Shown here piece after piece: positions 17,166-25,310 of a stretch of 42,643 bases of DNA. The DNA is from DASYRM01 sp036004405 (GTDB lineage Bacteria; Acidobacteriota; Vicinamibacteria; Vicinamibacterales; UBA2999), in contig DASYRM010000083.1 in NCBI GenBank assembly GCA_036004405.1, positions 1 through 42,643 on the forward strand, read 5' to 3'. Each line of letters begins with the position of its first letter. Positions within the stretch are counted from its first letter, which is position 1. The notes below the pieces were generated by a model that did not search any database, was not told where the DNA came from, and saw only the letters and a list, made by a program, of their open reading frames with translations. A program made the translations under genes and the position numbers.

Positions 17166-18149
17166 GTGTCACTTAACACCCCTTCCGGCTCCGCTTTAGG
17201 AAACACTGGTAGCGCCGTCCTCGCCGGCGACGTGACCGTGCCCGGCTCGGTCGCCAACCTCGGCGGCGGGTTCGACACATTGGGTGTGGCGGTGCAGCTC
17301 TATCTCCGCGCCCGGATCGTAGACGTGCGCGACGACGGTGGCACCCGGCTGGTGGTGGCGCGCAGCACCCCGCCCGTGAAGGGGCACAACGCGCTCGAGC
17401 GTGCGTTCCACTTGATCGCCGGACGCACGGGCATCAAGACGGGCACGGTGCACGTGGAGGTCGAGAGCGGAATTCCGATGGCGGCCGGGCTGGGAAGCAG
17501 CGCTGCCGCCACCGTCGCCGGCCTGCGGATTTTCGAGAAGGTGGCGCACCCGCTGTCGGACCGGGAGCTGCTGGCGGCGGCCACCTCGCTCGAGGGGCAC
17601 GCCGACAACGCGGCGCCGGCATTGTTCGGCGGGCTGACGTCGGTGGTGGCCGACGAAGGGCATGCGCCCGAAGCGCTACACTGGACCTGGCCGGACGAGT
17701 TGAAACTGGTGGTGGCGACGCCGTCGGTGGGCCTGGCCACGGCCAAAGCGCGGGCGGCACTGCCGGATCACATGCACCGGCGAGACGCCATCTTCAACAT
17801 GCAGCGGGTGCTGTCGCTCGTCCACGCGCTGCAGACGAAAGACTACGAGCGCCTCCGTGAGGGGGTCCGCGATCGTTGGCATCAGCCGGCGCGGTCGAAC
17901 ATGGTGCCGCTGCTGGCCGACGTGCTCGCGCTGGAGGATCCCGACGTGCTCGGGGCGTTCCTGTCCGGCGCCGGTCCGTCGATTGCCGTCATCGCGCGGC
18001 AGAACTGCGAGCGGCTCGAACAGCTGCTGTCCACGATGTATGCCGGCGCCGGCCACCATGCCGTGGTGCGGACGCTGGCGGTGCATCACGCGGCAGTCCA
18101 TCAGGCGGCCGGCGCCGAACGTGCCGGTGCTTCCGTGTCCCGGAGATGA
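17166..18149 (+). CDS. thrB: Homoserine kinase
   Basis: GHMP-family kinase that phosphorylates L-homoserine with ATP, the step before threonine synthase. 327 aa, normal length. It shows VPGSVANLGGGFDTLGVAVQ (motif 1), the ATP-binding loop GIPMAAGLGSSAAATVAGL (about residues 102-120), the LFGGLTSVV region and the motif-3 segment FLSGAGPSIAVIA. GTG 17166 is used; TATCGT ends 9 nt upstream, so a leaderless start is possible. The C-terminal 20 residues are Ala/His-rich and beyond the family core. It is followed after 4 bp by threonine synthase, forming the expected threonine pair. Confidence 0.93.
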   Translation: MSLNTPSGSALGNTGSAVLAGDVTVPGSVANLGGGFDTLGVAVQLYLRARIVDVRDDGGTRLVVARSTPPVKGHNALERAFHLIAGRTGIKTGTVHVEVESGIPMAAGLGSSAAATVAGLRIFEKVAHPLSDRELLAAATSLEGHADNAAPALFGGLTSVVADEGHAPEALHWTWPDELKLVVATPSVGLATAKARAALPDHMHRRDAIFNMQRVLSLVHALQTKDYERLREGVRDRWHQPARSNMVPLLADVLALEDPDVLGAFLSGAGPSIAVIARQNCERLEQLLSTMYAGAGHHAVVRTLAVHHAAVHQAAGAERAGASVSRR

Positions 18150-18153
18150 GGAA

Positions 18154-19404
18154 ATGAGATTCGTTGCGGGTTTGACGTGCCATCTGTGCGGGAAGCAGTA
18201 TCCGCCCACCGCGTCGTGGGTGTGCGAGTGTCTCGGTCCGCTCGAGGTGTCGTACGACTACGCCGCGATCAAGAAGGTGATCAGCCGGGCGCTCATCGAG
18301 AGCCGTCCGCGTTCGCTCTGGCGCTACTTGGAGCTGCTGCCGGTCGAGACCCCGAGGACCGGCTTCAACTCCGGCTTCACGCCGCTCGTGCGCGCGGAAC
18401 GGCTCGCGAAGGAACTGGGCGTCGCCGAGGTGTACGTGAAGGACGATTCGGTAAACCACCCGACCTTCTCGTACAAGGACCGCGTGGTGTCCGTAGCGGC
18501 GACCAAAGCCGTCGAATTCGGGTTTCCGGTGTTCGGGTGCGCGTCCACCGGCAATCTTGCCGGCAGCGTGGCGGCGCACGCCGCGCGGCTCGGTCTGCCG
18601 TGCTACGTGTTCATCCCGCACGACCTCGAGCCGAACAAGGTGCTGGGCGCCGCCATCTACAACCCGCATGTCGTGGCCGTCGAAGGCAACTACGACGACG
18701 TGAACCGCCTGTGTACGCAGATCGCGGATCGCTACGGCTGGGGCTTTGCCAACATCAATCTTCGGAGCTACTACGCCGAAGGCGCCAAGAGCATGGGCTT
18801 CGAGATTGCCGAGCAGCTTGGCTGGCGGTATCCGGCCCACATCGTCTCGCCGGTGGCCGGCGGCACGCTGCTGCCGCGCATTTACAAAGGGCTGCGCGAG
18901 TTCAGGGAAGTGGGTCTCGTGGAGGGCGACCTGCCGAAGATCCACGCGGCGCAGCCGACCGGCAGCGCGCCGGTGATTCGTGCGCTCGAGAACGGCGACG
19001 AGTTCCCCGACCCGGTGAAGCCGGACACCATCTGCAAGTCGCTTGCGATTGGCAACCCCGCAGACGGCTTCCAGGTGATCAAGGTGGTGAACGAGACCGG
19101 CGGCGCGGGGGCGAAGGTGACCGACGCCGAAATCCTGGACGGCATCCACCTCCTGGCACGCACCGAAGGCATCTTCACCGAGCCGGCCGGCGGCACGACG
19201 GTGGCGGCCACGCGGCAGCTCGTGCAGCGCGGTGTCATCAAGTCGCACGAGTCCGTGGTGATCTGCGTGACCGGCAACGGCTTCAAGACCGCCGAAGTGA
19301 TGCAGGGGCGCGTGGAGCGGCCGGTGACGATTGGCCGCAGCCTGGCGGACTTCGAACGCGTCGTGGCGCCGAAGCTCGCCGCGTCGCAGGCGACGACGGC
19401 CTGA
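18154..19404 (+). CDS. thrC: Threonine synthase
   Basis: PLP enzyme converting O-phospho-L-homoserine to threonine and phosphate. 416 aa. The N-terminus carries a small Cys cluster (Cys9, Cys12, Cys24, Cys26; CHLCGKQYPP, VCECLGPLEV) common in this subgroup. The PLP lysine is Lys108 in NHPTFSYKDRVV, the phosphate loop is GCASTGNLAGSVAAHA, and VSPVAGGTLLPRIYKGL and IFTEPAGGTTVAATRQLVQR complete the active site. ATG 18154 has a GAGG-rich site and sits 4 bp after thrB; the frame is open well upstream but without homology to the family. A 4-bp gap to the next gene keeps it in the same operon. Confidence 0.95.
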   Translation: MRFVAGLTCHLCGKQYPPTASWVCECLGPLEVSYDYAAIKKVISRALIESRPRSLWRYLELLPVETPRTGFNSGFTPLVRAERLAKELGVAEVYVKDDSVNHPTFSYKDRVVSVAATKAVEFGFPVFGCASTGNLAGSVAAHAARLGLPCYVFIPHDLEPNKVLGAAIYNPHVVAVEGNYDDVNRLCTQIADRYGWGFANINLRSYYAEGAKSMGFEIAEQLGWRYPAHIVSPVAGGTLLPRIYKGLREFREVGLVEGDLPKIHAAQPTGSAPVIRALENGDEFPDPVKPDTICKSLAIGNPADGFQVIKVVNETGGAGAKVTDAEILDGIHLLARTEGIFTEPAGGTTVAATRQLVQRGVIKSHESVVICVTGNGFKTAEVMQGRVERPVTIGRSLADFERVVAPKLAASQATTA

Positions 19405-19408
19405 GCCT

Positions 19409-19978
19409 ATGTATCCGGTCTTCTTGAAACTCGACGCCCGGCCGGTGCTGATCGTCGGCGGCGGTGCCGTCGCGGCGGGAAAACTCGAGGGGCTGCTGGC
19501 GGAAGGCGCCAAGGTCACGGTGGTGGCGCCGGAGATTCGTCCCGAGTTCGAGCGCGTGGGCGTGTCGAGACGGCGCCGGGCGTTCGAGCCGCACGATCTG
19601 GACGGTATGTGGTGGGTGGTGGCGGCGGCGCCGCCCGACGTGAACCAGCAGGTGGTGGCGGCGGCCGAACGCCGGCAACTGTTCGTGAACGCCGTGGATG
19701 ATCCGCCGAACGCCACGGCGTATCTCGGCGGCGTCGTGCGGCGTGACGGCCTGACCGTCGCCTTCTCGACGGGTGGCCGCGCTCCGGCGCTCGCCGGGTT
19801 GATGCGCGAAGCGCTCGACGCGTGGTTGCCCCAGGATCTCGCGGTCTGGATGAGCGCCGCGGACGAGATACGGAAGACGTGGAAGCAGGAGGGCGTGCCG
19901 GTGGAGGAACGCCGGCCGCAGCTGCTGGAAACCTTGAACCGTTTGTATGAAGAACGCCGACTCCAATCCCGTACGTAG
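19409..19978 (+). CDS. Precorrin-2 dehydrogenase (Met8/CysG N-terminal type)
   Basis: NAD-dependent oxidation of precorrin-2 to sirohydrochlorin in siroheme synthesis. 189 aa, the size of a stand-alone CysG N-terminal module. MYPVFLKLDARPVLIVGGG begins a Rossmann fold with the GGGAVAAGK fingerprint. The middle shows VVAAAPPDVNQQV, LFVNAVDDPPNATAYLGGVV and the typical TVAFSTGGRAPALAGLMREA. Some members also insert iron; whether this one does is not visible. It starts 4 bp after thrC and overlaps the SUMT gene by 32 bp. Its stop abuts a palindromic repeat. Confidence 0.9.
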   Translation: MYPVFLKLDARPVLIVGGGAVAAGKLEGLLAEGAKVTVVAPEIRPEFERVGVSRRRRAFEPHDLDGMWWVVAAAPPDVNQQVVAAAERRQLFVNAVDDPPNATAYLGGVVRRDGLTVAFSTGGRAPALAGLMREALDAWLPQDLAVWMSAADEIRKTWKQEGVPVEERRPQLLETLNRLYEERRLQSRT

Positions 19979-20777
19979 AGGCGAACCTTCAGGTTCGCCT
20001 GTCGGGCGCGTGTCGCTCGTCGGTGCCGGTCCCGGCGATCCCGACTTGTGGACCGTGCGGGCGGCGCGCCTGGTGCGCGAGGCGGATCTGGTGCTGTACG
20101 ACGCGCTGGTGGACGCCGTGTCGCTGCGCGGGCTCACCGATGCGCCGTGCTTTCATGTCGGCAAGCGCGCCGGCCGTACCAGCGTGAAGCAGGACACCAT
20201 CCACAAGCTGATGATTCGCGCCGCGCGTCACGGCAAGCACGTGGTGCGGCTCAAAGGCGGTGACCCGTTCGTCTTCGGCCGCGGGGCCGAAGAGGCGATC
20301 GCGTTGGCGCAGGCGGGCATTCCCTTCGAGATCGTGCCGGGCGTGACCACGGCGGTCGCGGCCGCCGAACTGGCAGGCATTCCCGTCACCCATCGTGGAG
20401 TGGCGTCGGGATTCGTAGTGCTGGCGGGTCACACTTCCGAAGCGCTCGACAGTGCGCTCGGCGCGATTGCGCCCAACAGCCTCACCGTCGTGGTGATGAT
20501 GGCAGTGTCGGGCCGCGCCGGCGTCGCGGAGCGCCTCATGGCGCACGGCTGGGGGGCAGAGACGCCGGCCGCAATCGTGTGCGGTGCATCCACGCCGGAG
20601 TCGTGGAGCTGGACGGGCCGGCTGAACGAGTTCGAGCAGGTGGAGATTCCCGACGGCGTGGCCGGCGTGCTCATCGTGGGCGACGTGGTCAGCGTGCGGG
20701 CGGCGCTGCGCACCAGCGCCGACGGAACGGACCGGCAGGGAGCCGAGGCACGGGAGGCAGGTTATGGCCGCAATTGA
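19947..20777 (+). CDS. cobA: Uroporphyrinogen-III C-methyltransferase (SUMT)
   Basis: Adds two SAM-derived methyl groups to uroporphyrinogen III to give precorrin-2, the substrate of the preceding enzyme. 276 aa with GRVSLVGAGPGDPDLWTVRA, ADLVLYDALVD, HVVRLKGGDPFVFGRGAEEA, VPGVTTAVAAAELAGIPVTH and HRGVASGFVVLAGH, all classic SUMT motifs. About 20 residues before GRVSLVG are not conserved in the family and partly come from a hairpin repeat (19979-20000, encoding RRGEPSGSPVG). ATG 19947 overlaps the dehydrogenase gene, and a 14-bp overlap follows with the reductase, so the three are translationally linked. Confidence 0.92.
   Translation: MKNADSNPVRRGEPSGSPVGRVSLVGAGPGDPDLWTVRAARLVREADLVLYDALVDAVSLRGLTDAPCFHVGKRAGRTSVKQDTIHKLMIRAARHGKHVVRLKGGDPFVFGRGAEEAIALAQAGIPFEIVPGVTTAVAAAELAGIPVTHRGVASGFVVLAGHTSEALDSALGAIAPNSLTVVVMMAVSGRAGVAERLMAHGWGAETPAAIVCGASTPESWSWTGRLNEFEQVEIPDGVAGVLIVGDVVSVRAALRTSADGTDRQGAEAREAGYGRN
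19979..20000. repeat. TTCA-loop hairpin inside cobA
   Basis: AGGCGAACCT and its complement form a 10-bp perfect stem around a 2-nt loop (or 9 bp around TTCA), starting right after the stop of the preceding gene and read in frame in cobA. Confidence 0.65.
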
Positions 20778-22599
20778 CGAACGGAAGGCGGTGGGGCGCG
20801 GCAGCGTCAACTTTGCCAGCGAAAAGGACATCGACGAGTTCGTCACGCTGCTGGGCAAGTTCGAGCGCGGCGAGATGGCTCCGGACGACTGGCGCCGCTA
20901 CCGGCTGACGCGCGGAACCTACGGCCAGCGGCAGGACGGCGTACAGATGCTGCGCGTCAAGGCGCCGCAGGGCGTGGTGAGCAGCGGCCAGATGCGCGCG
21001 TTCGCTACCGTGGCCGCCAAGTACTCGCGCGGCTTCGGGCACGTGACGACGCGGCAGAACATCCAGCTGCACTTCGTGCTCCTGAAGGATTGCGAAGACG
21101 CGATGCGCATCCTGGCCGACGAGGGGCTCACCACGCGCGAGGCGTGTGGCAACGCCGTGCGCAACGTGACCGGCTGCCCGTACATGGGGACCTCGCACAG
21201 CGAGATCTTCGACGTCTATCCCTATGCCGAGGCGCTGACCCGCTACTTCCTGCGGCACCCGCTCGCCGCCGTGCTGCCGCGCAAATTCAAGATCGCGTTC
21301 GAGGGCTGCACGGAAGACCACGCGCTGGCGTCGATCAACGACATCGGCTGGCGCGCGAAGATCCAGGACGGCCGGCGCGGCTTCCGCGTGACCATCGCCG
21401 GCGGCACGTCGATCATGCCGGTGACCGGCTACGTGCTCTACGAGTTCCTGCCCGTGGACGAGATGCAGAACGTGGCCGAGGCCGTGCTGCGCGTCTTCCA
21501 CAAGTACGGCGACTACGAGCACCGGCAGCGGAACCGCATGAAGTTCGTGGTGAAGCAGCTTGGCTGGGACGCGTTCCGCGCCAAGGTGATGGAGGAGCTC
21601 GAAGCGTTTGTCGCCACCGGCGGCGCGCCGCTCAAGCTGACCGCCGAGCAGCTCGAGCCGCAGCAGGCGCCCGACTGGCAGCCGTCGCAGGCGCCGTCGG
21701 TGAACGCGGTGGCCGCGGCGGCGGTGACGCCCGTCAGCGGCCCCGGCATCATGCCCGGGTCGGTGAAGCTGCAGACCATCGACGATCCGTTCGTGCGCTG
21801 GGGCCAGACCAACGTGGCGCCGCAGAAGCAGGCGGGCTATCACCACGTGACCGTGCGTCTGCCACTCGGCGACATGACCGCCGGTCAGATGCGCGTGCTG
21901 GCCGATCTGGCCGAGGCCTACGGCGACGGCACGATGCGGCTCACCGTGGAGCAGAACGTGCTCTTCAAGTGGGTGAAGAAGGCGTCGCTGGCGCCGTTCT
22001 TCGACCGCATTGCCGCGGCCGGTCTGGGTGCAGCGGATGCGAACACGCTGGGCGACGTCGTGAGCTGCCCCGGCGCCGAGAGCTGCCGCCTGGCGGTGAC
22101 CCAGTCGCGTGGTCTCGGTCGCGGACTCACCGAGTACTTGAGCACGCGGTCCGATCTGGTGGCGATGGTGCCGGCCGGCCGGGGCACGGTGAAGATCAGC
22201 GGCTGCCCGAACGGGTGCGGCCAGCACCACATCGCGTCGATCGGCTTCCAGGGCAGCGTCCGCAAGGTGGGTGGCAAGGCGGTGCCGCAGTACTTCGTGC
22301 TGGTCGGCGGCGGGTGCGCTGACGACGGCACCGCGCACTTCGGCAAAGTGGTGTCGAAGGTGCCCGTGCATCGCTTGAACGAGGCGCTCGAGCGGTTGGT
22401 GAAGATGTACGGCCAGCAGCACCTGCCCGACGAAGATCTCGGCGCGTTCTTCCGGCGCGTGCCGCCCGCGCAGACGACCGAGGTGCTGAAGGACCTGGCG
22501 CTGCTGCTGCCGAACGAGATCACCGATCAGGACTACGTCGATCTCGGCGAGACCACCGCGTTCAATCCGGAGGTGATGGACGGCGAGTGCGCGGTCTAG
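20764..22599 (+). CDS. Siroheme-dependent sulfite/nitrite reductase
   Basis: Assimilatory reductase that makes sulfide from sulfite, or ammonia from nitrite, by six-electron transfer through a siroheme coupled to [4Fe-4S]. 611 aa with the duplicated ferredoxin-type layout: RGFGHVTTRQNIQLHF, then VTGCPYMGTSHSEIFDV, then DGTMRLTVEQNVLFKWV in the second half. The cluster ligands are Cys435, Cys441 (SCPGAESC) and Cys481, Cys485 (GCPNGCGQHH). GGAGG precedes ATG 20764. Clustering with the siroheme genes supports function. Substrate choice (sulfite or nitrite) cannot be settled; no sulfate-activation or nitrate genes are nearby. A terminator follows. Confidence 0.9.
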   Translation: MAAIDERKAVGRGSVNFASEKDIDEFVTLLGKFERGEMAPDDWRRYRLTRGTYGQRQDGVQMLRVKAPQGVVSSGQMRAFATVAAKYSRGFGHVTTRQNIQLHFVLLKDCEDAMRILADEGLTTREACGNAVRNVTGCPYMGTSHSEIFDVYPYAEALTRYFLRHPLAAVLPRKFKIAFEGCTEDHALASINDIGWRAKIQDGRRGFRVTIAGGTSIMPVTGYVLYEFLPVDEMQNVAEAVLRVFHKYGDYEHRQRNRMKFVVKQLGWDAFRAKVMEELEAFVATGGAPLKLTAEQLEPQQAPDWQPSQAPSVNAVAAAAVTPVSGPGIMPGSVKLQTIDDPFVRWGQTNVAPQKQAGYHHVTVRLPLGDMTAGQMRVLADLAEAYGDGTMRLTVEQNVLFKWVKKASLAPFFDRIAAAGLGAADANTLGDVVSCPGAESCRLAVTQSRGLGRGLTEYLSTRSDLVAMVPAGRGTVKISGCPNGCGQHHIASIGFQGSVRKVGGKAVPQYFVLVGGGCADDGTAHFGKVVSKVPVHRLNEALERLVKMYGQQHLPDEDLGAFFRRVPPAQTTEVLKDLALLLPNEITDQDYVDLGETTAFNPEVMDGECAV

Positions 22600-22638
22600 G
22601 AAGGCTTGGGGCTTCAGGCTCCTGGCTTCAGGATGTAG

Positions 22639-22669
22639 AGGGCGGTCTTTGGACCGCCCTTCTTGTTTA
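22639..22669 (+). terminator. Intrinsic terminator after the siroheme/reductase operon
   Basis: An 8-bp perfect stem GGGCGGTC/GACCGCCC (22640-22659, extended by one A-T pair) with a 4-nt loop and a T-rich tail. It closes the 17166-22599 operon. Confidence 0.8.
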
Positions 22670-22704
22670 ATACTCGCTTCAATGAACCGATCGCCGCGCG
22701 CCGT

Positions 22705-22728
22705 ATGGCCGGCGAGTGCGCCGTGTAG
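22705..22728 (+). repeat. Degenerate second copy of the reductase 3' end
   Basis: This 24-nt stretch matches the last 24 nt of the reductase gene (22576-22599) at 21 positions; each reads M-[DA]-G-E-C-A-V-stop. It lies beyond the terminator and directly touches the peptidase start codon. Confidence 0.5.
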
Positions 22729-23343
22729 ATGCGTCTCTATCTGTCGTCATTCTTGCTGGGTCGTGACGCCAACGCTCTCCCTTCACTGGCACGGCGACCG
22801 ACTGCCGTCGTCATCGGCAATGCGCTCGACCACGCGGCGGACCACGTGCGGGCCTCGTACCTTCGGACCTCTGTCGCCGAGCTGACCGGGCTCGGGTTTT
22901 CGACCCGAGAGCTGGACCTGCGCCAGTACTTCGACCAGCCCGATCACATCGGAGCGGCTCTTCACGATGCCGGTCTGGTCTGGGTCAACGGCGGGAACGT
23001 CTTCCTGCTGCGGCGAGCCATGCGCCAGAGCGGCCTCGATCGATACCTCATCACGCGGCGGGGTGATGACCACCTCGTCTACGGGGGTTTCAGCGCCGGG
23101 GCTTGCGTGGCCGGCCCCACGCTGCGTGGAGCGCACCTCGTTGATGCGGTGGATGCCACCGCCGCAGGGTAAGTCGAGACCACTATCTGGGATGGTCTGA
23201 ATCTGGTCCCGTACTGCATCGCCCCACACTACAAGTCCGACCATCCGGATGCGGGCGGGGTCGATGCCATGGTGGAATACTTCCTCGCGAACACACTGCC
23301 GTTCGTGGCGCTGCGCGACGGCGAGGTCATGATCGTCTCGTAA
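22729..23343 (+). pseudogene. Peptidase S51 (dipeptidase E-like) with in-frame nonsense codon
   Basis: Relative of aspartyl dipeptidase PepE, a Ser-His-Glu peptidase. The first 147 codons encode MRLYLSSFLLGRDANAL, GLVWVNGGNVFLLRRAM and the nucleophile motif YGGFSAGACV (Ser122). Codon 148 (23170-23172) is TAA. The same frame then continues without further stops to 23343 with the rest of the family: VETTIWDGLNLVPYCIAPHY, including the catalytic-His motif APHYKSDHP (His167), and PFVALRDGEVMIVS at the normal end. So 204 sense codons carry a single stop where the family usually has an aromatic residue. The short product would lack the catalytic His. Read as a recent nonsense mutation or a sequencing error; readthrough is the less likely alternative. 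Confidence 0.85.
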
Positions 23344-23370
23344 GCACACGCGCCACCGGTGGAGAAATCT

Positions 23371-24204
23371 GTGACGGAGTTCCTGCTTCCGGAGTCCGAC
23401 TGGCCGGCGATGCCCGATCGCCATCGCGAGTTTCTCGCGGGCGCGCTGCCGGTCTTTCGCACGCTCACCGCCCTGAGCGGGGTGGCTGCCGGCGGCTCGT
23501 TCATTTCGAACCGGCTCGATGGCTATTCCGACCTCGACCTGGTCGTGGTGGTCGCCAGCGACGCCTCTCCGCTCGCGCGAGCCGATCGCGAGGCGATTGC
23601 GGCCCGCTTCGGGCCGCTGCTCGGAGCGTTTACCGGGGAGCACGTCAACGAGCCACGTCTGCTCATCTGCCTGTACGGCCCGCCGCTCCTGCACGTCGAT
23701 CTCAAGTTCCTCCCGGCCGCCGATCTCAACCCGCGTGTCGAAGATCCCGTCGTGCTGTGGGATCGCGACGGCGAGGTCCGGCGGGCCCTGGCCGCCGGCC
23801 ACGCGGCTTACCCATCCCCCGATCTGCAATGGATCGAGGACCGCTTCTGGGTGTGGGTGCACTACGCGGCCTCGAAGATCGGTCGCGGCGAGCTGCTCGA
23901 AGCCGTGGACTTTCTGGGCGCTCTTCGCAGGTTCGCGTTGGGCCCGCTCGCGCTTCAGCTCGGCGGGGCGCGGCCGGACGGCGTTCGCCGAATCGAGGAC
24001 CTGTCCACCGATACCGTGGCGAGTCTCGTCGCCACCGTGGGGCAATACGACGCGTCGTCCTGTTGCCGTGCGTTGTCGAAGGCGATCGCTTTGTACCGCG
24101 GCCAGCGTGCGGCGCTGGGCCCCCCCTCGCTGGTGCGTCGTTCGGTCGCCGAGGCCGAGTCGGTCGCCTATCTCGAAGCAGTCGGTCAGACGTTGGGGAC
24201 CTGA
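23371..24204 (+). CDS. Nucleotidyltransferase-domain protein
   Basis: About 277 aa with an N-terminal Pol-beta-type nucleotidyltransferase core: GGSFISNRLDGYSDLDLVVV gives the G-S and D-x-D metal-binding pattern, and LLHVDLKFLPAADL supplies the third acidic strand. The C-terminal half is helical (DRFWVWVHYAASKIGRGELL, YDASSCCRALSKAIALYRGQ), as in aminoglycoside nucleotidyltransferase-like proteins. The substrate is unknown, and a resistance role should not be assumed. GTG 23371 is preferred because GGAG lies 6 nt before it; GTG 23359 is the in-frame alternative. It follows the broken peptidase gene closely. Confidence 0.7.
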   Translation: MTEFLLPESDWPAMPDRHREFLAGALPVFRTLTALSGVAAGGSFISNRLDGYSDLDLVVVVASDASPLARADREAIAARFGPLLGAFTGEHVNEPRLLICLYGPPLLHVDLKFLPAADLNPRVEDPVVLWDRDGEVRRALAAGHAAYPSPDLQWIEDRFWVWVHYAASKIGRGELLEAVDFLGALRRFALGPLALQLGGARPDGVRRIEDLSTDTVASLVATVGQYDASSCCRALSKAIALYRGQRAALGPPSLVRRSVAEAESVAYLEAVGQTLGT

Positions 24205-24258
24205 GGCACCTCGCCGGCCGTTTTGCTTTTTCTGGGGTCTCACGACAGTATTTCGAGC

Positions 24259-24693
24259 GTGGAGCCGATCGTCGACCACATCGAGATCACGGTCAGAGAC
24301 ATGGCCACCGCGGTTCCGTTCTACGACCGCCTGCTGCCGCTCCTGGGATTCGACCTCGGGCACCGCAGTGAGGCCATCATCGAGAAGCACGAGAAGCGCG
24401 TCGTGTCATACGAGCACCCGCGTCTGGGCTTTGCGATCACCTCGCCGCTGAGCGCCTTTGCGAACGACGCGATCAATCGCCGGAAGCCCGGCGCGCTCCA
24501 TCACCTTGCGTTCAGGGCGAAGTCGCGTGCCGACGTGGACAGGCTGTACATCGAGCTGCAGGCGATAGGCGCCACGATCGAGCATCCGCCGCGCCAGTAC
24601 CCGGAGTACACCCCGGCCGGCTACTACGCGCTTTATTTCAAGGATCTCGAGGGCATCAAATACGAGATCGTGTGCACGGTTAAGAGTGACTAG
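24259..24693 (+). CDS. VOC-superfamily (glyoxalase-like) protein
   Basis: 144 aa single-domain vicinal-oxygen-chelate protein. The start at GTG 24259 gives MEPIVDHIEITVRDMATAVP, the first metal-ligand strand (His); further ligands would lie in ALHHLAFRAKS and in the Glu of GIKYEIV. The pattern YYALYFKDLEGIKYEIVC is the standard VOC ending. The family covers glyoxalases, dioxygenases and resistance proteins, and the substrate is not evident. The next gene starts at the base after this stop, so they are co-transcribed. An upstream TTG at 24223 adds only unconserved residues. Confidence 0.8.
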   Translation: MEPIVDHIEITVRDMATAVPFYDRLLPLLGFDLGHRSEAIIEKHEKRVVSYEHPRLGFAITSPLSAFANDAINRRKPGALHHLAFRAKSRADVDRLYIELQAIGATIEHPPRQYPEYTPAGYYALYFKDLEGIKYEIVCTVKSD

Positions 24694-25308
24694 ATGATCG
24701 GTCAGCTGTTCGTAGTCGTCTCGGTGACGTGCCTCGCGATGGTGATTCCGGGGCCCGATATGGTGCTCGTGCTGCGCAACACCGTCGTCGGCGGCCGGCG
24801 CGCCGGACTGCAAACGTCCTGCGGAGTGCTCACGGGCAATCTCGTTCACATTACCTACTGCCTGCTCGGCATCGGGTGGCTCATCTCGAGGAGCATCGTC
24901 GCGTTTGCCGCCCTGAAATACGCCTTCGCTGGCTATCTGATCTATCTGGGCATCAGGAGCCTTCGCTCGAAAGGCCAGTCGCTGGATGCCGCCGATATCG
25001 AGGCGGGGCGGTTCGAGCGGAACTGGATTCTTCAAGGATTCGTCAACAACGTCCTGAACCCGAAAGGCACGCTCTTCTATCTCGGCGTGTTCACGGTTGT
25101 CATCGCCCCTGGAACATCCGCAGGCACCATGCTCGCGCTGGTCTGCAGCATGATGCTGGTGAGCGCCTCGTTCTGGCTGCTGTTCGTCTCGACCCTCGAT
25201 CGGCCAGTAGTGCGCGAATGGTTCGCGCGGTCGCAGAGAAACCTGAATCGGGCATTTGGCGGTCTGCTGATTCTTCTCGGCGTGAGAGTGGCGTTTGCTG
25301 AAAGATAG
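24694..25308 (+). CDS. LysE/RhtB-family amino-acid exporter
   Basis: 204 aa inner-membrane protein with about six helices, the normal LysE/RhtB size. The family signature IPGPDMVLVLRNTVVGGRRA appears near the N-terminus, then GLQTSCGVLTGNLVHITYCL, YLIYLGIRSLRS, LQGFVNNVLNPKGTLFYLGV and a final helix FGGLLILLGVRVAF. Members export amino acids or related compounds; the substrate here is unknown. It begins immediately after the VOC stop codon, with no visible ribosome site of its own, which suggests translational coupling. Confidence 0.88.
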   Translation: MIGQLFVVVSVTCLAMVIPGPDMVLVLRNTVVGGRRAGLQTSCGVLTGNLVHITYCLLGIGWLISRSIVAFAALKYAFAGYLIYLGIRSLRSKGQSLDAADIEAGRFERNWILQGFVNNVLNPKGTLFYLGVFTVVIAPGTSAGTMLALVCSMMLVSASFWLLFVSTLDRPVVREWFARSQRNLNRAFGGLLILLGVRVAFAER

Positions 25309-25310
25309 GT

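Noticed and set aside
20689..22422. 577-codon frame opposite the siroheme reductase
   Set aside because: His/Arg-rich antisense shadow; the plus strand has all catalytic motifs.
22649..22885. 78-codon frame over the reductase-peptidase gap
   Set aside because: An ATG at 22682 follows a TTTAAT motif, but the product is Cys/Arg-rich and overlaps the well-supported peptidase frame.
22783..24390. 535-codon frame opposite the peptidase and nucleotidyltransferase genes
   Set aside because: Low-complexity charged sequence spanning several real genes on the other strand.
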